64,000 nt of DNA from Fulvimarina uroteuthidis (GCF_034321785.1 NZ_JAXLPB010000005.1:124001-188000), one strand, 5' to 3'. Shown: positions 10,228 through 18,928, numbered from the stretch's first letter. Made by a program: numbers and translations. Notes: generated by a model not told the origin, from the letters alone.

Positions 10228-10851
10228 TCAGGAAGGCTGGCTCTCGCTCTCGGCTTCCGCGTCTTCGTCGATTGGCTGACGGTCGTCGTCATCGTCGCGG
10301 TCTTCGTCCATGGCGTTCTCGTCGCCGCCGAAGTCCGGCTCTTCCTCGCCGTAGATCGCCTCGTAGGAGGTGAGGTCTTCACCCGCCGCCTGGCGTTCGG
10401 CTTCCTCCGCCGAACGGGCGATGTTCACCTTCACGATGACCTCGACCTCGGGATGGAGCGCGATCGTGACCTCGTGCAGGCCGATCTGCTTGAGCGGCTG
10501 CTGAAGTGCGACCTCGTTGCGGCCGACCTTGAAGCCCTGATGGCCGATCAGGTCCGAAATGTCGCGAGCCGAAACCGAGCCGTAGAGCTGGCCGCTTTCG
10601 CCGGCGGACCTGACGACCATGAAGGTCTTGCCTTCGATCTGGTCGCCGATCTGGCGCGCGTCGGCCTTGCGCTCTTCGTTGCGCTGGATGATCTGGTCCT
10701 TCTGCGCTTCGAAGCGGGCCTGGTTCGCCGCATTGGCGCGAAGGGCGCGGCCCGACGGCAGGAGGAAGTTTCTGGCATAGCCGTCGCGGACGCGAACGGT
10801 GTCGCCGATCTGGCCGAGACGGCCGATTCGCTCGAGAAGAATAACGTCCAT
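10228..10851 (-). CDS. rplI: 50S ribosomal protein bL9 with acidic C-terminal extension
   Basis: Large-subunit protein bL9, which spans from the L1 stalk base and helps keep frame. The N-terminal globular domain begins MDVILLERIGRLGQIGD and contains the signature VRDGYARNFLLPSG near residues 21-34; a long helix and the C-terminal domain follow to about residue 150. The protein is 207 aa, about 58 residues longer than E. coli L9: the last 50 are very acidic (runs of Asp and Glu around residues 170-205). Such tails occur in other alphaproteobacteria. The start at 10851 is the conserved MDVILL; the frame is open further upstream without similarity. It is followed by a terminator and preceded by the DUF2232 gene. 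Confidence 0.96.
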   Translation of the reverse strand: MDVILLERIGRLGQIGDTVRVRDGYARNFLLPSGRALRANAANQARFEAQKDQIIQRNEERKADARQIGDQIEGKTFMVVRSAGESGQLYGSVSARDISDLIGHQGFKVGRNEVALQQPLKQIGLHEVTIALHPEVEVIVKVNIARSAEEAERQAAGEDLTSYEAIYGEEEPDFGGDENAMDEDRDDDDDRQPIDEDAEAESESQPS

Positions 10852-10904
10852 GGTACGTGTCCTTTGTTGAAGGGGTTTGCAGTTCTCTGGGGTTGGTCCG
10901 GACC

Positions 10905-11852
10905 CTAGTCCGGCCGGGTGGGGCGAAGTCTTTCGCCGTGCCGCCAGACATCGACGAGGCCGATCACGACGAAGACGAAGATCGGGAAGGTAAGAAACAG
11001 GATCGTGGCGTAGACCACGAACAGCGCCAGGCCGCGGGCAGGCCGGCCGCGCGTGCGCCGGTGGAAGCGGGCAAGCCCGACGAGGGCGAACGCGGTTCCG
11101 AGTGCGCCCGCAAACACCGTGGCGACGAGACCGCCCGCGCCCGACAGAAACGTCCCGCCGAGGGCGAACGCGAAGAGGATCAACGCATCCTGCGGAAGCG
11201 AGGTCACCACCGGCAGGTCGTCCTTCGGTCTTTCGAGCCGCCCCGACCGGCGCGCGACGGCCGCGCCGAAATGCAGGCAGACGACCAGCGTCATCGTCAG
11301 GATCGCCGGCTGAACGAGCGGAACGATATCGACGATGATGCTGACGAGGTTCTTGAGCTGAAGCTCTTCGGCCGGGTCGAGCGTGACGGTCGGATCGACG
11401 AAGGCGTCCAGCAGGGCGGGCTCGATCGAAGCCGGGTCGAAGCCCAGGAGCCAGCCGATCAGGACGCACGCCGTCGCCGCCAGAACGGTGAGGACGAAGA
11501 GGACGCGCGAGACCGGCATCCACTGGCTCGACGCTGCTGTCGCGGCGGCCGGGTCGGACCCGTCGAAGCGGCGCAGCGCAAGGCTCGAACAGATCGCCGC
11601 CGGAACCGTCATGGCAAGCGCAAGCGTGATGGTGCTCGGCGCATTGCCGGTCAGGACGAAGAGGAGCGCCGGCGCCAGGAGGGCCGCCAGGAAACCGACG
11701 GACGATCCCCAGCCGAGGCTGGCGATGACGACCGGAACGGGCGTCGCCAGCGCAAAGCCGACGGCGAAGGCCGACTGGGTGGCCAATCCCGCGAACAGGA
11801 GGGCACTCGTCAAAGCCGCGCCGATCGCGATCAGGATCGTGGTGAGTTTCAT
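10905..11852 (-). CDS. DUF2232 multi-pass membrane protein
   Basis: Integral membrane protein of 315 aa with about eight hydrophobic segments, resembling the DUF2232/YybS family found between rpsR and rplI in many alphaproteobacteria. The opening MKLTTILIAIGAALTSALLF forms the first segment; paired segments follow near residues 30-70, 120-140, 170-200, 225-265 and 285-305. YybS-like proteins have no proven function; a transport or envelope role is a guess. The conserved position inside the rpsF-rpsR-rplI operon is the strongest support. A perfect hairpin stands between it and rpsR, which could lower its expression compared with the ribosomal genes. Confidence 0.85.
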   Translation of the reverse strand: MKLTTILIAIGAALTSALLFAGLATQSAFAVGFALATPVPVVIASLGWGSSVGFLAALLAPALLFVLTGNAPSTITLALAMTVPAAICSSLALRRFDGSDPAAATAASSQWMPVSRVLFVLTVLAATACVLIGWLLGFDPASIEPALLDAFVDPTVTLDPAEELQLKNLVSIIVDIVPLVQPAILTMTLVVCLHFGAAVARRSGRLERPKDDLPVVTSLPQDALILFAFALGGTFLSGAGGLVATVFAGALGTAFALVGLARFHRRTRGRPARGLALFVVYATILFLTFPIFVFVVIGLVDVWRHGERLRPTRPD

Positions 11853-11954
11853 GAAATGTCGCTGTCCTGCGTCGAGCAGTTAGGGGACGGGCCCCAACCC
11901 GGCGTCTCGAAGAACCAAGCTTCCGACCGCCGCCGATTTGCGGAGGGAAACCCT

Positions 11955-11986
11955 GGACGGAGCCGGGCTGTTGCCCGGCTCCGTCC
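11955..11986 (-). terminator. Strong hairpin between rpsR and the DUF2232 gene
   Basis: GGACGGAGCCGGG (11955-11967) and CCCGGCTCCGTCC (11974-11986) give a perfect 13-bp stem closed by a 6-nt loop. On the minus strand it is followed by AGGGTTTCC, so the U-tract is weak. It may act as a partial terminator or as an RNA-processing/stability element that sets the ratio between rpsF-rpsR and the downstream membrane-protein and rplI genes. Confidence 0.55.
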
Positions 11987-12024
11987 AAATCGTGTCGTTT
12001 GCGGCGGCTCGCGCCGCGTTCGTC

Positions 12025-12273
12025 TTACTTTACGACGTAGGGCAGAAGACCCAGGATACGGGCGCGCTTGATCGCCTTGGCGAGTGCGCGCTGGTTCTTC
12101 TGCGAAACGGCCGTGATGCGCGAAGGAACGATCTTGCCACGCTCGGAAATGTAGCGCTGCAGGAGACGAACGTCCTTGTAGTCGATCTTCGGGGCGTCGG
12201 TGCCCGAAAACGGATCGGACTTGCGCCGACGGTGGAACGGACGACGGGTCGGAAGCTGTGCGATATCAACCAT
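12025..12273 (-). CDS. rpsR: 30S ribosomal protein bS18
   Basis: Small-subunit protein bS18, 82 aa, which binds 16S rRNA on the platform as a heterodimer with bS6. The core IDYKDVRLLQRYISERGKI is present at about residues 30-48, followed by the basic C-terminal part with RITAVSQKNQRALAKAIKRA. The N-terminus has the RRPFHRRRK stretch. Its start is 6 bases beyond the rpsF stop, the usual tight coupling that gives equal amounts of the two partners. Confidence 0.98.
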   Translation of the reverse strand: MVDIAQLPTRRPFHRRRKSDPFSGTDAPKIDYKDVRLLQRYISERGKIVPSRITAVSQKNQRALAKAIKRARILGLLPYVVK

Positions 12274-12279
12274 GATGAT

Positions 12280-12732
12280 TTACTCCGAGTCGCTGTTGCG
12301 GTCGCGGCGAGGGCGATCTTCACGGTCGCCGCGCGGCGGGCGGTCGTCGCGGTCACGGCGCGGCGGGCCGCCCCGGTCGTCGCGTCCGCCACGGCGGGGG
12401 CCGCGATCGTCGCGCTTCTGCATCATGGCCGACGGACCGTCCTCGTGCTCCTCGACGCGGATGGTCATGAAGCGGAGAATGTCCTCGTTGAAGCGCATCT
12501 GGCGCTCCATCTCCTGAACCGCGGCCGAAGGCGCATCGATGTTCATGAGGGTGTAGTGCGCTTTGCGGTTCTTATCCATCCGGTAAGCCAGGGTCTTGAG
12601 ACCCCAGCTCTCGACCTTGGCGACGCTTCCGCCGCCGGACTCCAGGATGCCGCGCAGGGTTTCGACCAGCTGTTCAACCTGGCTGTTCGAAACGTCCTGA
12701 CGCGCGAGAAATACATGCTCGTAAAGAGCCAT
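12280..12732 (-). CDS. rpsF: 30S ribosomal protein bS6 with R/D-rich tail
   Basis: Small-subunit protein bS6, 150 aa, partner of bS18. The ferredoxin-like core runs from MALYEHVFLARQD to about residue 95 (VESWGLKTLAYRMDKNRKA is the recognisable RNA/bS18 face). The last 50 residues are low complexity, alternating Arg, Asp and Gly (RDDRG, RRDRDDRPPR), a mixed-charge tail unlike the glutamate tail of E. coli S6 but common in related alphaproteobacteria. The start at 12732 is set by the conserved MALYE; the frame is open for 48 further codons. It heads the operon rpsF-rpsR-DUF2232-rplI. Confidence 0.97.
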   Translation of the reverse strand: MALYEHVFLARQDVSNSQVEQLVETLRGILESGGGSVAKVESWGLKTLAYRMDKNRKAHYTLMNIDAPSAAVQEMERQMRFNEDILRFMTIRVEEHEDGPSAMMQKRDDRGPRRGGRDDRGGPPRRDRDDRPPRGDREDRPRRDRNSDSE

Positions 12733-13179
12733 ATCGGTTCGCCTTTCCGGTTTCGTTCTGAAGACGCACGAAAAGAGAACCCGACGGCTAAGCCTCAGCG
12801 ACCTTTCTCTCAAGAACCGCGTGTGGCGGTGAAAAGGAAAGGCGCATCTGCGAAAAACGGTCGAGAGCGGAGACACGGGAAGCCGGAACCCTTCTTGAGT
12901 TCCATGAGTCCGAAAGAACCGGACGCCTTCCGTTCAGCCCCCAGTCGGGTTCTCAAACGTCAACGGGCGGCAGTTAGCCGTTTTGCGTCTCCATTGCAAC
13001 CGTTGACCCGGCCGGAACAGTCGCCTTGGCGCGCAGCGATGCTGCTGCGCGTCACGAAGTTTGCACGTTCGTGCGCTTGACACACCCGCCAAATGCCGAA
13101 GATGCGGGGAAACGGCGGCGCTCGGCCGGACCGGATCGCCGCAGGATGCCGGCACGTGTTTCATTCTAGGAGGCCCTTC
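12733..13179. other. Divergent promoter region between rpsF and fabD
   Basis: This 447-base gap separates two divergent, highly expressed operons and has no credible gene. It must hold the promoter of the rpsF operon (minus) and of the fabD operon (plus). A plus-strand TTGACA occurs at 13077-13082, roughly 95 bases before fabD, without an obvious -10 box at the right distance. The fabD ribosome-binding site AGGAGG is at its right edge. Confidence 0.6.
12971..12999 (-). promoter_or_regulatory. Candidate promoter for the rpsF operon
   Basis: On the minus strand TTGCAA (12999-12994) is separated by 17 bases from TAACTG (12976-12971), about 240 bases upstream of rpsF. The spacing fits a housekeeping sigma-70 promoter but the -10 match is weak, so this is tentative. 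Confidence 0.25.
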
Positions 13180-14118
13180 ATGTCATTGGCAATCATATTC
13201 CCGGGTCAGGGAAGTCAGGCGATCGGAATGGGCAAGGCGCTGCACGATGCCTATCCGGAGAGCCGCGAGGTCTTTCGCGAGGTCGACGACGCGCTCGGCG
13301 AGAAGCTTTCCGCCCTGATGTTCGACGGGTCGATCGAGGAACTGACCCGTACCGCCAACGCGCAGCCGGCGCTCATGGCGGTGTCCATGGCAGCGCTACG
13401 GGCGCTGGAGAGCGAGGGCTTCAACGTGTCCGATGCCGGTTATGCCGCCGGCCATTCGCTCGGCGAATATTCGGCGCTCGCGGCCACCGGTTCGCTCGGC
13501 CTGTCGGAAACCGCCAGGCTGCTGCGCATTCGCGGCACGGCGATGCAGGACGCGGTTCCGGAGGGCGAGGGTGCGATGGCGGCGATTCTGGGGCTGGACC
13601 TCGACGCGGTGCAGGCGCTCTGCGACGAGATCCGCGAAGGCTCGGTCTGCGAGCCGGCCAACGACAATGGCGGCGGTCAGATCGTGATCTCCGGAACCGC
13701 GGCCGCGGTCGCACGGGCGGTCGAACTTGCCGGGGCCCGCGGAGCGAAGCGGGCGATCCCGCTGTCGGTATCGGCGCCGTTCCATTGCTCCCTGATGCAG
13801 CCGGCGGCAGACCGCATGGCGGAGGCGCTGAAGCACGTCACGATCTCGCAGCCCGTCATTCCCGTCATCACCAATGTCACGGCCGATGCGACCCGCGATC
13901 CCGATGCGATACGGACCCGTCTCGTCGAACAGGTCACCGGATCGGTCCGCTGGCGCGAGACGATGATGTTCGCCGCCGGGGAGGGCGTGACGGACCTTGC
14001 CGAGATCGGATCCGGCAAGGTGCTCTCCGGTCTGGCGCGCCGTATCGACAAGCGCCTCGGTGCACGGCCCGTCGGCACGCCCGAGGACATCGCGGCCTTC
14101 TTGAAAGAACGCTCCTAA
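13180..14118 (+). CDS. fabD: Malonyl-CoA:ACP transacylase
   Basis: Transfers malonyl from CoA to acyl carrier protein, feeding fatty-acid elongation; 312 aa, cytosolic. The opening FPGQGSQ at residues 7-13 and the nucleophile elbow GHSLGEYSA with S93 are diagnostic, and the catalytic histidine lies in SAPFHCSLM near residue 200; QxxxQ-type helper glutamines are near the start. The start at 13180 is fixed by AGGAGG eight to thirteen bases upstream; an in-frame extension to 13093 has no similarity. fabG follows after 64 bases and acpP and fabF after it, the common order for this pathway. Confidence 0.97.
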   Translation: MSLAIIFPGQGSQAIGMGKALHDAYPESREVFREVDDALGEKLSALMFDGSIEELTRTANAQPALMAVSMAALRALESEGFNVSDAGYAAGHSLGEYSALAATGSLGLSETARLLRIRGTAMQDAVPEGEGAMAAILGLDLDAVQALCDEIREGSVCEPANDNGGGQIVISGTAAAVARAVELAGARGAKRAIPLSVSAPFHCSLMQPAADRMAEALKHVTISQPVIPVITNVTADATRDPDAIRTRLVEQVTGSVRWRETMMFAAGEGVTDLAEIGSGKVLSGLARRIDKRLGARPVGTPEDIAAFLKERS

Positions 14119-14182
14119 CAGGCCAAGGGTTCGCCGAACGGGCGCCTTGCGCGCCAGTGCGACCAAACGAAGAGGAAGTATC

Positions 14183-14920
14183 ATGTTCGATCTGACGGGA
14201 CGAAAGGCTCTGGTCACGGGAGCCAGCGGCGGCATCGGCAAGGCCATCGCGGTCGCGCTCCACGCGGCCGGGGCCACGGTCGGGATCCACGGCACGCGCC
14301 GGGCCGCTCTCGACGAACTGGCCGCCGAATTGTCGGACCGCGTCCACGTCCTGCCGGCCGACCTGTCCGAGCGCGCTGGCCAGACGGGCCTTGCGGAAGC
14401 AGCCCAGGCGGCGCTCGACGGGATCGATATCCTCGTCAACAATGCAGGCATCACCAAGGACGGTCTGGCCGTCCGCATGTCCGACGAGGACTGGGACCGG
14501 GTCATCGAGATCGACCTGACGGCCGCTTTCCGGCTGACGCGCGAACTGGCCCATCCGATGATGCGCAAGCGCCACGGCCGCATCATCAACATCACCTCGA
14601 TCGTCGGCGTGACCGGAAATCCCGGCCAGGCGAACTATTGTGCGGCCAAGGCGGGCATCATCGGCTTCTCGAAATCGCTCGCCGGCGAGATCGCGTCGCG
14701 AAAGGTCACCGTGAACTGCGTCGCGCCCGGTTTCATCGCGACCCCGATGACTGATAGTCTCAACGACAAGCAGCGCGATTCGATCATGGGTGCCATTCCC
14801 ATGAAACGGATGGGCGAGGCGAACGAGATCGCTTCGACATGCGTCTTCCTCGCATCCGACGAAGCAGCCTACATCACCGGCCAGACAATCCATGTGAATG
14901 GCGGAATGGCGATGATTTGA
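14183..14920 (+). CDS. fabG: 3-oxoacyl-ACP reductase
   Basis: NADPH-dependent reduction of 3-oxoacyl-ACP to 3-hydroxyacyl-ACP in fatty-acid synthesis; SDR fold, 245 aa, usually a tetramer. TGASGGIG at residues 12-19 binds the cofactor, NNAG at 86-89 is intact, and the catalytic triad is S139, Y152, K156. The C-terminal YITGQTIHVNGGMAM ending is the family's typical close. AGAGGAAG about eight bases before the ATG supports this start rather than an upstream one. It lies between fabD and acpP. Confidence 0.97.
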   Translation: MFDLTGRKALVTGASGGIGKAIAVALHAAGATVGIHGTRRAALDELAAELSDRVHVLPADLSERAGQTGLAEAAQAALDGIDILVNNAGITKDGLAVRMSDEDWDRVIEIDLTAAFRLTRELAHPMMRKRHGRIINITSIVGVTGNPGQANYCAAKAGIIGFSKSLAGEIASRKVTVNCVAPGFIATPMTDSLNDKQRDSIMGAIPMKRMGEANEIASTCVFLASDEAAYITGQTIHVNGGMAMI

Positions 14921-14987
14921 GGTCGTATAATCCTGGGGAACACGTCGAACACGCTGCGTTATGCTGCTCACCTTCGTGGCAGCACGC

Positions 14988-15016
14988 TTGATAATCGATT
15001 GTCGCACGTCTAACGA
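14988..15016 (+). promoter_or_regulatory. Candidate acpP promoter
   Basis: TTGATA (14988-14993) and TAACGA (15011-15016) are 17 bases apart, ending 36 bases before the acpP start. The -35 box matches the consensus in five of six positions, the -10 box less well. A separate promoter here would explain the high abundance expected for acyl carrier protein relative to fabG upstream. Confidence 0.35.
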
Positions 15017-15052
15017 AGGCGACGACAGGGTCATTGCAATAGAGGACTGACA

Positions 15053-15292
15053 ATGAGCGAAACCGCTGACAAGGTGAAAAAAATCGTCGTCGAACATCTC
15101 GGCGTCGAAGAGAGCAAGGTCACCGAAAATGCGAGCTTCATCGACGATCTGGGCGCTGACAGCCTCGATACGGTTGAACTCGTCATGGCATTCGAAGAAG
15201 AATTCGGTGTCGAGATTCCGGACGATGCGGCTGAGACCATTCTCACGGTCGGCGATGCGGTGAACTTCATCGAGAAGAACAAAGCGTCCTAA
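15053..15292 (+). CDS. acpP: Acyl carrier protein
   Basis: Small acidic four-helix carrier protein, 79 aa, that holds growing acyl chains on a phosphopantetheine arm. S37 in the motif GADSLDTVE is the attachment serine, placed by holo-ACP synthase. Length, acidity and the closing helix VGDAVNFIEKN are standard. AGAGGA lies 7-12 bases before the ATG. The gene stands 132 bases after fabG and 153 bases before fabF; the upstream gap contains a candidate promoter. Confidence 0.98.
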   Translation: MSETADKVKKIVVEHLGVEESKVTENASFIDDLGADSLDTVELVMAFEEEFGVEIPDDAAETILTVGDAVNFIEKNKAS

Positions 15293-15445
15293 GAAAACAC
15301 CCGCGGGCGGGCGCGTCGGTCGAAATCCCATCGGGATCGCCGGTCGCTTGCCCGAGCGGATTCGGCCTCGGAAGCGCCTGGCGCGGCGGGGCCGTACTTC
15401 ATTCGATCGATGATGCGTGCGGATGGTTCGACGATAGTGCAGCAG

Positions 15446-16711
15446 ATGAGACGAGTTGTAATCACTGGCGTCGGCATGGTGTCCCCGCTCGGGGCCAATG
15501 TCGCAGATACGTGGAAGCGGCTGCTGAAAGGCGAGAGCGGCGCTGCGCGTGTCGAATCGTTCCAGGTCGACGATCTACCCTGCAAGATCGCCTGCCAAAT
15601 CAAGCGCGGCGACGGACAGGACGGCACATTCAATCCCGATCTCTGGATGGAGCCGAAGGAACAACGCAAGGTCGACGATTTCATCGTCTACGCGGTCGCC
15701 GCTGCGGCCGAGGCACTCGACGATGCCGACTGGCATCCCGAGACCTACGACGAGCAGATCCGCACCGGCGTCCTCATTGGTTCGGGGATAGGCGGGCTCG
15801 AAAGCATCGAGCGAAATTCGCTGTTGCTCGCCGAAAAGGGCCCGCGCAGGCTGTCTCCGTTCTTCATTCCCGGCAGTCTCATCAATCTGGCCTCCGGCCA
15901 TGTGTCCATCCGGCACAAGCTGAGGGGCCCCAATCATTCCGTGGTCACGGCCTGCTCGACGGGCGCCCATGCGATCGGCGACGCGTCGCGGCTCGTGGCC
16001 CTTGGCGATGCCGACATCATGGTCGCCGGCGGAACCGAATCTCCCGTGTGCCGGCTGTCGCTGGCCGGTTTTGCGGCGTGCAAGGCGCTGTCCACCCGCT
16101 ACAATGACGATCCGACACGCGCCTCGCGTCCCTACGACAGGGATCGCGACGGGTTCGTGATGGGCGAGGGTGCCGGCATCGTCATTCTTGAGGAATACGA
16201 GCACGCCAAGGCGCGCGGCGCGAAGATCTACGCGGAAGTCATCGGCTACGGCATGTCGGGCGACGCCTATCACATCACCGCTCCGGCACCCGATGGCGAC
16301 GGCGCCTATCGCTGCATGTCGGCCGCGCTGAAGCGTGCCAACCTGTCTCCGGACCAGCTCGACTACGTCAACGCGCACGGAACCTCGACGCCGATGGGCG
16401 ACGAGATCGAACTGCGCGCTTTCGAGCGTCTCGTCGGCGAATCGGCCGACCGGATCACGATGTCCTCCACCAAGTCCGCCGTCGGGCATCTTCTGGGTGC
16501 GGCCGGTGCCGTGGAAGCGATCTTCTCGGTTCTGGCGATCCGCGACAATGTCGCGCCGCCGACGATCAACCTCGACAATCCGTCCGTCGAAACGAAGATC
16601 GATCTCTGCGCGAATGCAAAGCGCGAGAAACAGATCGACATCGTCCTGTCGAACTCGTTCGGGTTCGGCGGAACCAACGCCTCGCTCGTCATGCGCCGCG
16701 TGGCCGACTGA
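15446..16711 (+). CDS. fabF: 3-oxoacyl-ACP synthase II
   Basis: Condensing enzyme that elongates acyl-ACP with malonyl-ACP; thiolase fold, 421 aa. The Cys-His-His triad is C170 (TACSTGAHA), H311 (NAHGTSTP) and H348 (KSAVGHLLGAAG), and the closing GFGGTNASLV motif is present. The start at 15446 (MRRVVITG) is the usual family N-terminus; its ribosome-binding site is weak, and a start 12 codons upstream at 15410 is possible. It ends the fab cluster, with mltG beginning about 110 bases later. Confidence 0.96.
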   Translation: MRRVVITGVGMVSPLGANVADTWKRLLKGESGAARVESFQVDDLPCKIACQIKRGDGQDGTFNPDLWMEPKEQRKVDDFIVYAVAAAAEALDDADWHPETYDEQIRTGVLIGSGIGGLESIERNSLLLAEKGPRRLSPFFIPGSLINLASGHVSIRHKLRGPNHSVVTACSTGAHAIGDASRLVALGDADIMVAGGTESPVCRLSLAGFAACKALSTRYNDDPTRASRPYDRDRDGFVMGEGAGIVILEEYEHAKARGAKIYAEVIGYGMSGDAYHITAPAPDGDGAYRCMSAALKRANLSPDQLDYVNAHGTSTPMGDEIELRAFERLVGESADRITMSSTKSAVGHLLGAAGAVEAIFSVLAIRDNVAPPTINLDNPSVETKIDLCANAKREKQIDIVLSNSFGFGGTNASLVMRRVAD

Positions 16712-16819
16712 CAACGGCGGTTCGTTCACAAGGGTCCGACGCCCTCAAGCGCCGGGCTTTTGCCACATTGCCGTGATGGACGATTTCCAGGAACGGGAAT
16801 TCGTTTTGGGGGCAGACTT

Positions 16820-17926
16820 TTGAGAAAAGACGAAGACGCCGGGGTCTATCAGTCCGATCCATCGAACGCGAATGCGGACACGAGAGCGAAGACCCGACCC
16901 AAACGCCGATCCCGGCTTGCCCGCAGCCAATTGGTGATTTTCCTGAACTTCTGCCTTTCGCTCGTCTTCTTCGGCGCATTGGCCGCCGGTGCCGCCATGT
17001 ATTGGGGCAAGGGCGAGTTCGAGAACGCCGGTCCCTTGAGATCCGAGACCAGCTTCGTCGTCGCGCGGAACAGTTCGCTGAACGCCATCGCCGACAATCT
17101 CGAGGAGCGCGGCGTCGTTTCCAGCTCGCAGATCTTCAAGATCGGCGCGAAGATCGCGGGCGTGGGAAGCCAGCTGAAAGCCGGCGAATACGCCTTCGAC
17201 GCCGGCGTCTCCATGCGCGACGTCATGGAAAAGATCGCGCGCGGCGATTCCGTCCAGCATGCGATCACGGTTCCGGAAGGCTGGACCGTCCAGCGCGCCT
17301 ATCAGCGGATCGCCGATTCCGACGTGCTGACCGGGCAGATGCCCGACATGCCGCCCGAAGGCATGCTGCAGGCCGAAACCCACATGGTCCAGCGCGGCAT
17401 GACACGGGAACAGCTCGTCCAGAGCATGCGCGACGCTCAGGAAGCGATGGTCCGCAGCATCTGGGAGGGCCGCCAGGAGGGCCTGCCGATCGAGGATATC
17501 GGCCAGTTCGTCACCCTGGCCTCGATCGTCGAACGTGAAACCGGCATTGCGTCGGAACGTCCGCACGTCGCCTCGGTCTTCGTGAACAGGCTGCGCCAGG
17601 GCATGCGGCTGCAGTCCGATCCGACCTTCCTCTACGGGATCTATGGAGGGGCCGGGAAGCCGTCCGACGCTCCGATCACGCGAGCCGACATCGAAAGCGA
17701 CACACCCTACAACACGTACCGGATCAACGGCCTGCCGCCCGGACCGATCGCCATCCCGGGCCGGGACGCGCTCGAGGCGGTGGCCCATCCGCTCGACACC
17801 GACGATGTCTACTTCGTGGCCGACGGGACGGGCGGGCACGTGTTCGCCGAAACCCTCGAAGAGCACAACCGGAACGTCCAGAAATACCGCGCCATCGAAC
17901 GCGAGCGCCGGGCCGACGCTCAATAG
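16820..17926 (+). CDS. mltG: Endolytic transglycosylase MltG
   Basis: Membrane-anchored lytic transglycosylase that cuts nascent glycan strands and sets their length. One transmembrane helix lies near residues 33-57 after a basic cytoplasmic segment; a LysM-like subdomain and the YceG catalytic domain follow. The catalytic glutamate is in TLASIVERETG near residue 236, and the VNRLRQGMRLQSDPT and YNTYRINGLPPGPI motifs are intact. The start is uncertain because no ATG precedes the membrane helix in this frame: TTG at 16820 has a GGGGGC run at good distance, and TTG at 16760 is also possible. A strong terminator follows the stop at 16 bases. Confidence 0.93.
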   Translation: MRKDEDAGVYQSDPSNANADTRAKTRPKRRSRLARSQLVIFLNFCLSLVFFGALAAGAAMYWGKGEFENAGPLRSETSFVVARNSSLNAIADNLEERGVVSSSQIFKIGAKIAGVGSQLKAGEYAFDAGVSMRDVMEKIARGDSVQHAITVPEGWTVQRAYQRIADSDVLTGQMPDMPPEGMLQAETHMVQRGMTREQLVQSMRDAQEAMVRSIWEGRQEGLPIEDIGQFVTLASIVERETGIASERPHVASVFVNRLRQGMRLQSDPTFLYGIYGGAGKPSDAPITRADIESDTPYNTYRINGLPPGPIAIPGRDALEAVAHPLDTDDVYFVADGTGGHVFAETLEEHNRNVQKYRAIERERRADAQ

Positions 17927-17941
17927 GATGGCTGAACTCCG

Positions 17942-17973
17942 AAAAGGGCCGGGATCGCCATCCCGGCTCTTTT
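17942..17973 (+). terminator. Intrinsic terminator after mltG
   Basis: AAAAGGGCCGGGAT (17942-17955) pairs with ATCCCGGCTCTTTT (17960-17973) with one G-U wobble and a 4-nt loop. The stem is GC-rich and flanked by A and T tracts, so it could work in both directions. It closes the fab-mltG unit 52 bases before yicC, implying that yicC-gmk has its own promoter or depends on read-through. Confidence 0.88.
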
Positions 17974-18025
17974 GCGTTCGGGAACGACGATCCCGACAGG
18001 CCGCGCCATCCGGCAATATCGAGAA

Positions 18026-18928
18026 ATGACCGAGGAGCCGAGCGTGGGCATCAGGAGCATGACCGGGTTTTCCCGGGTCGATCGCGAAACCGACGAGCTG
18101 GCGTTGCGCTGGGAACTCAAGAGCGTGAACGGCCGCAATCTCGAACTGCGCTTCCGGCTGCCGCCCGGCTATGACAGCCTCGAACTCGCTTTGCGTGCGA
18201 TCGCCGGAAAGCGGCTGTTCCGGGGCAATGTTCAGGCAACTCTCACCACGCAGACGGCCGTTGCGGCGCGCGCCGGCGCGATCGACGAGGCAAGGCTCGA
18301 AGCCTATGCCGCGATGTGCGACCGCCTGGTCGCCGAGGGTCGCGCGACACGCCCGAGCGCCGATGGCCTTCTTGCCCTGAAAGGCGTCATCGACAGCCAT
18401 GACGAGAGCCGGCAGGCGCGCGCCATCCCCGACGCCGCGCTCGACGCAGCGATGGTTTCGTTCGAACGGGCCGTCGAGGATCTGGAAGGTTCGCGGGCCG
18501 ACGAGGGGGCGAACCTCGCCGCCGTCGTCGGCGCCTTCATCGACAGGATCGAGACCCTGTCGCAGGCCGCTCGCGTGGAACGCAGCCGAAACCCCGATAT
18601 CGTCAGGCAGCGCATCAAGGATCAGGCCGAACGCCTCGTCGAGCAGACGCTCGACGAGCAGCGTCTTCTGCAGGAACTCGCCCTCATCTCCGTGCGGGCC
18701 GATATCGGCGAAGAAATCGACCGATTGGCCAGTCACGTGACCAGCGCGCGCGAACTGCTTGTGAAGAACGAGCCGGTTGGACGGCGTTTCGACTTTCTGG
18801 CGCAGGAAATGAATCGCGAATCGAATACGATCTGTTCCAAGTCGAATTCGGTCGCTCTGACCGCCATCGGCCTCGATCTCAAGGTGGCGGTCGATCAATT
18901 GCGAGAACAGGTTCAGAATATCGAATGA
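18026..18928 (+). CDS. yicC: YicC/YloC family endoribonuclease
   Basis: YicC-family RNase, 300 aa. The N-terminal domain begins with the family signature RSMTGFSRV and continues with WELKSVNGRNLELRFRLP; the C-terminal DUF1732 domain closes with the highly conserved EMNRESNTICSKSNS and the final helix. E. coli YicC cleaves specific small RNAs; the targets here are unknown. The start at 18026 removes a frame extension without similarity; GAGAAATGA gives only a weak ribosome-binding site. Its last four bases overlap the gmk start (ATGA), an arrangement seen in many bacteria. Confidence 0.93.
   Translation: MTEEPSVGIRSMTGFSRVDRETDELALRWELKSVNGRNLELRFRLPPGYDSLELALRAIAGKRLFRGNVQATLTTQTAVAARAGAIDEARLEAYAAMCDRLVAEGRATRPSADGLLALKGVIDSHDESRQARAIPDAALDAAMVSFERAVEDLEGSRADEGANLAAVVGAFIDRIETLSQAARVERSRNPDIVRQRIKDQAERLVEQTLDEQRLLQELALISVRADIGEEIDRLASHVTSARELLVKNEPVGRRFDFLAQEMNRESNTICSKSNSVALTAIGLDLKVAVDQLREQVQNIE

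Noticed and set aside
10852..11988. A long N-terminal extension in frame with rplI
   Set aside because: It runs antiparallel in phase through the DUF2232 gene; bL9 begins with the conserved MDVILL at 10851, and the extension has chance composition.
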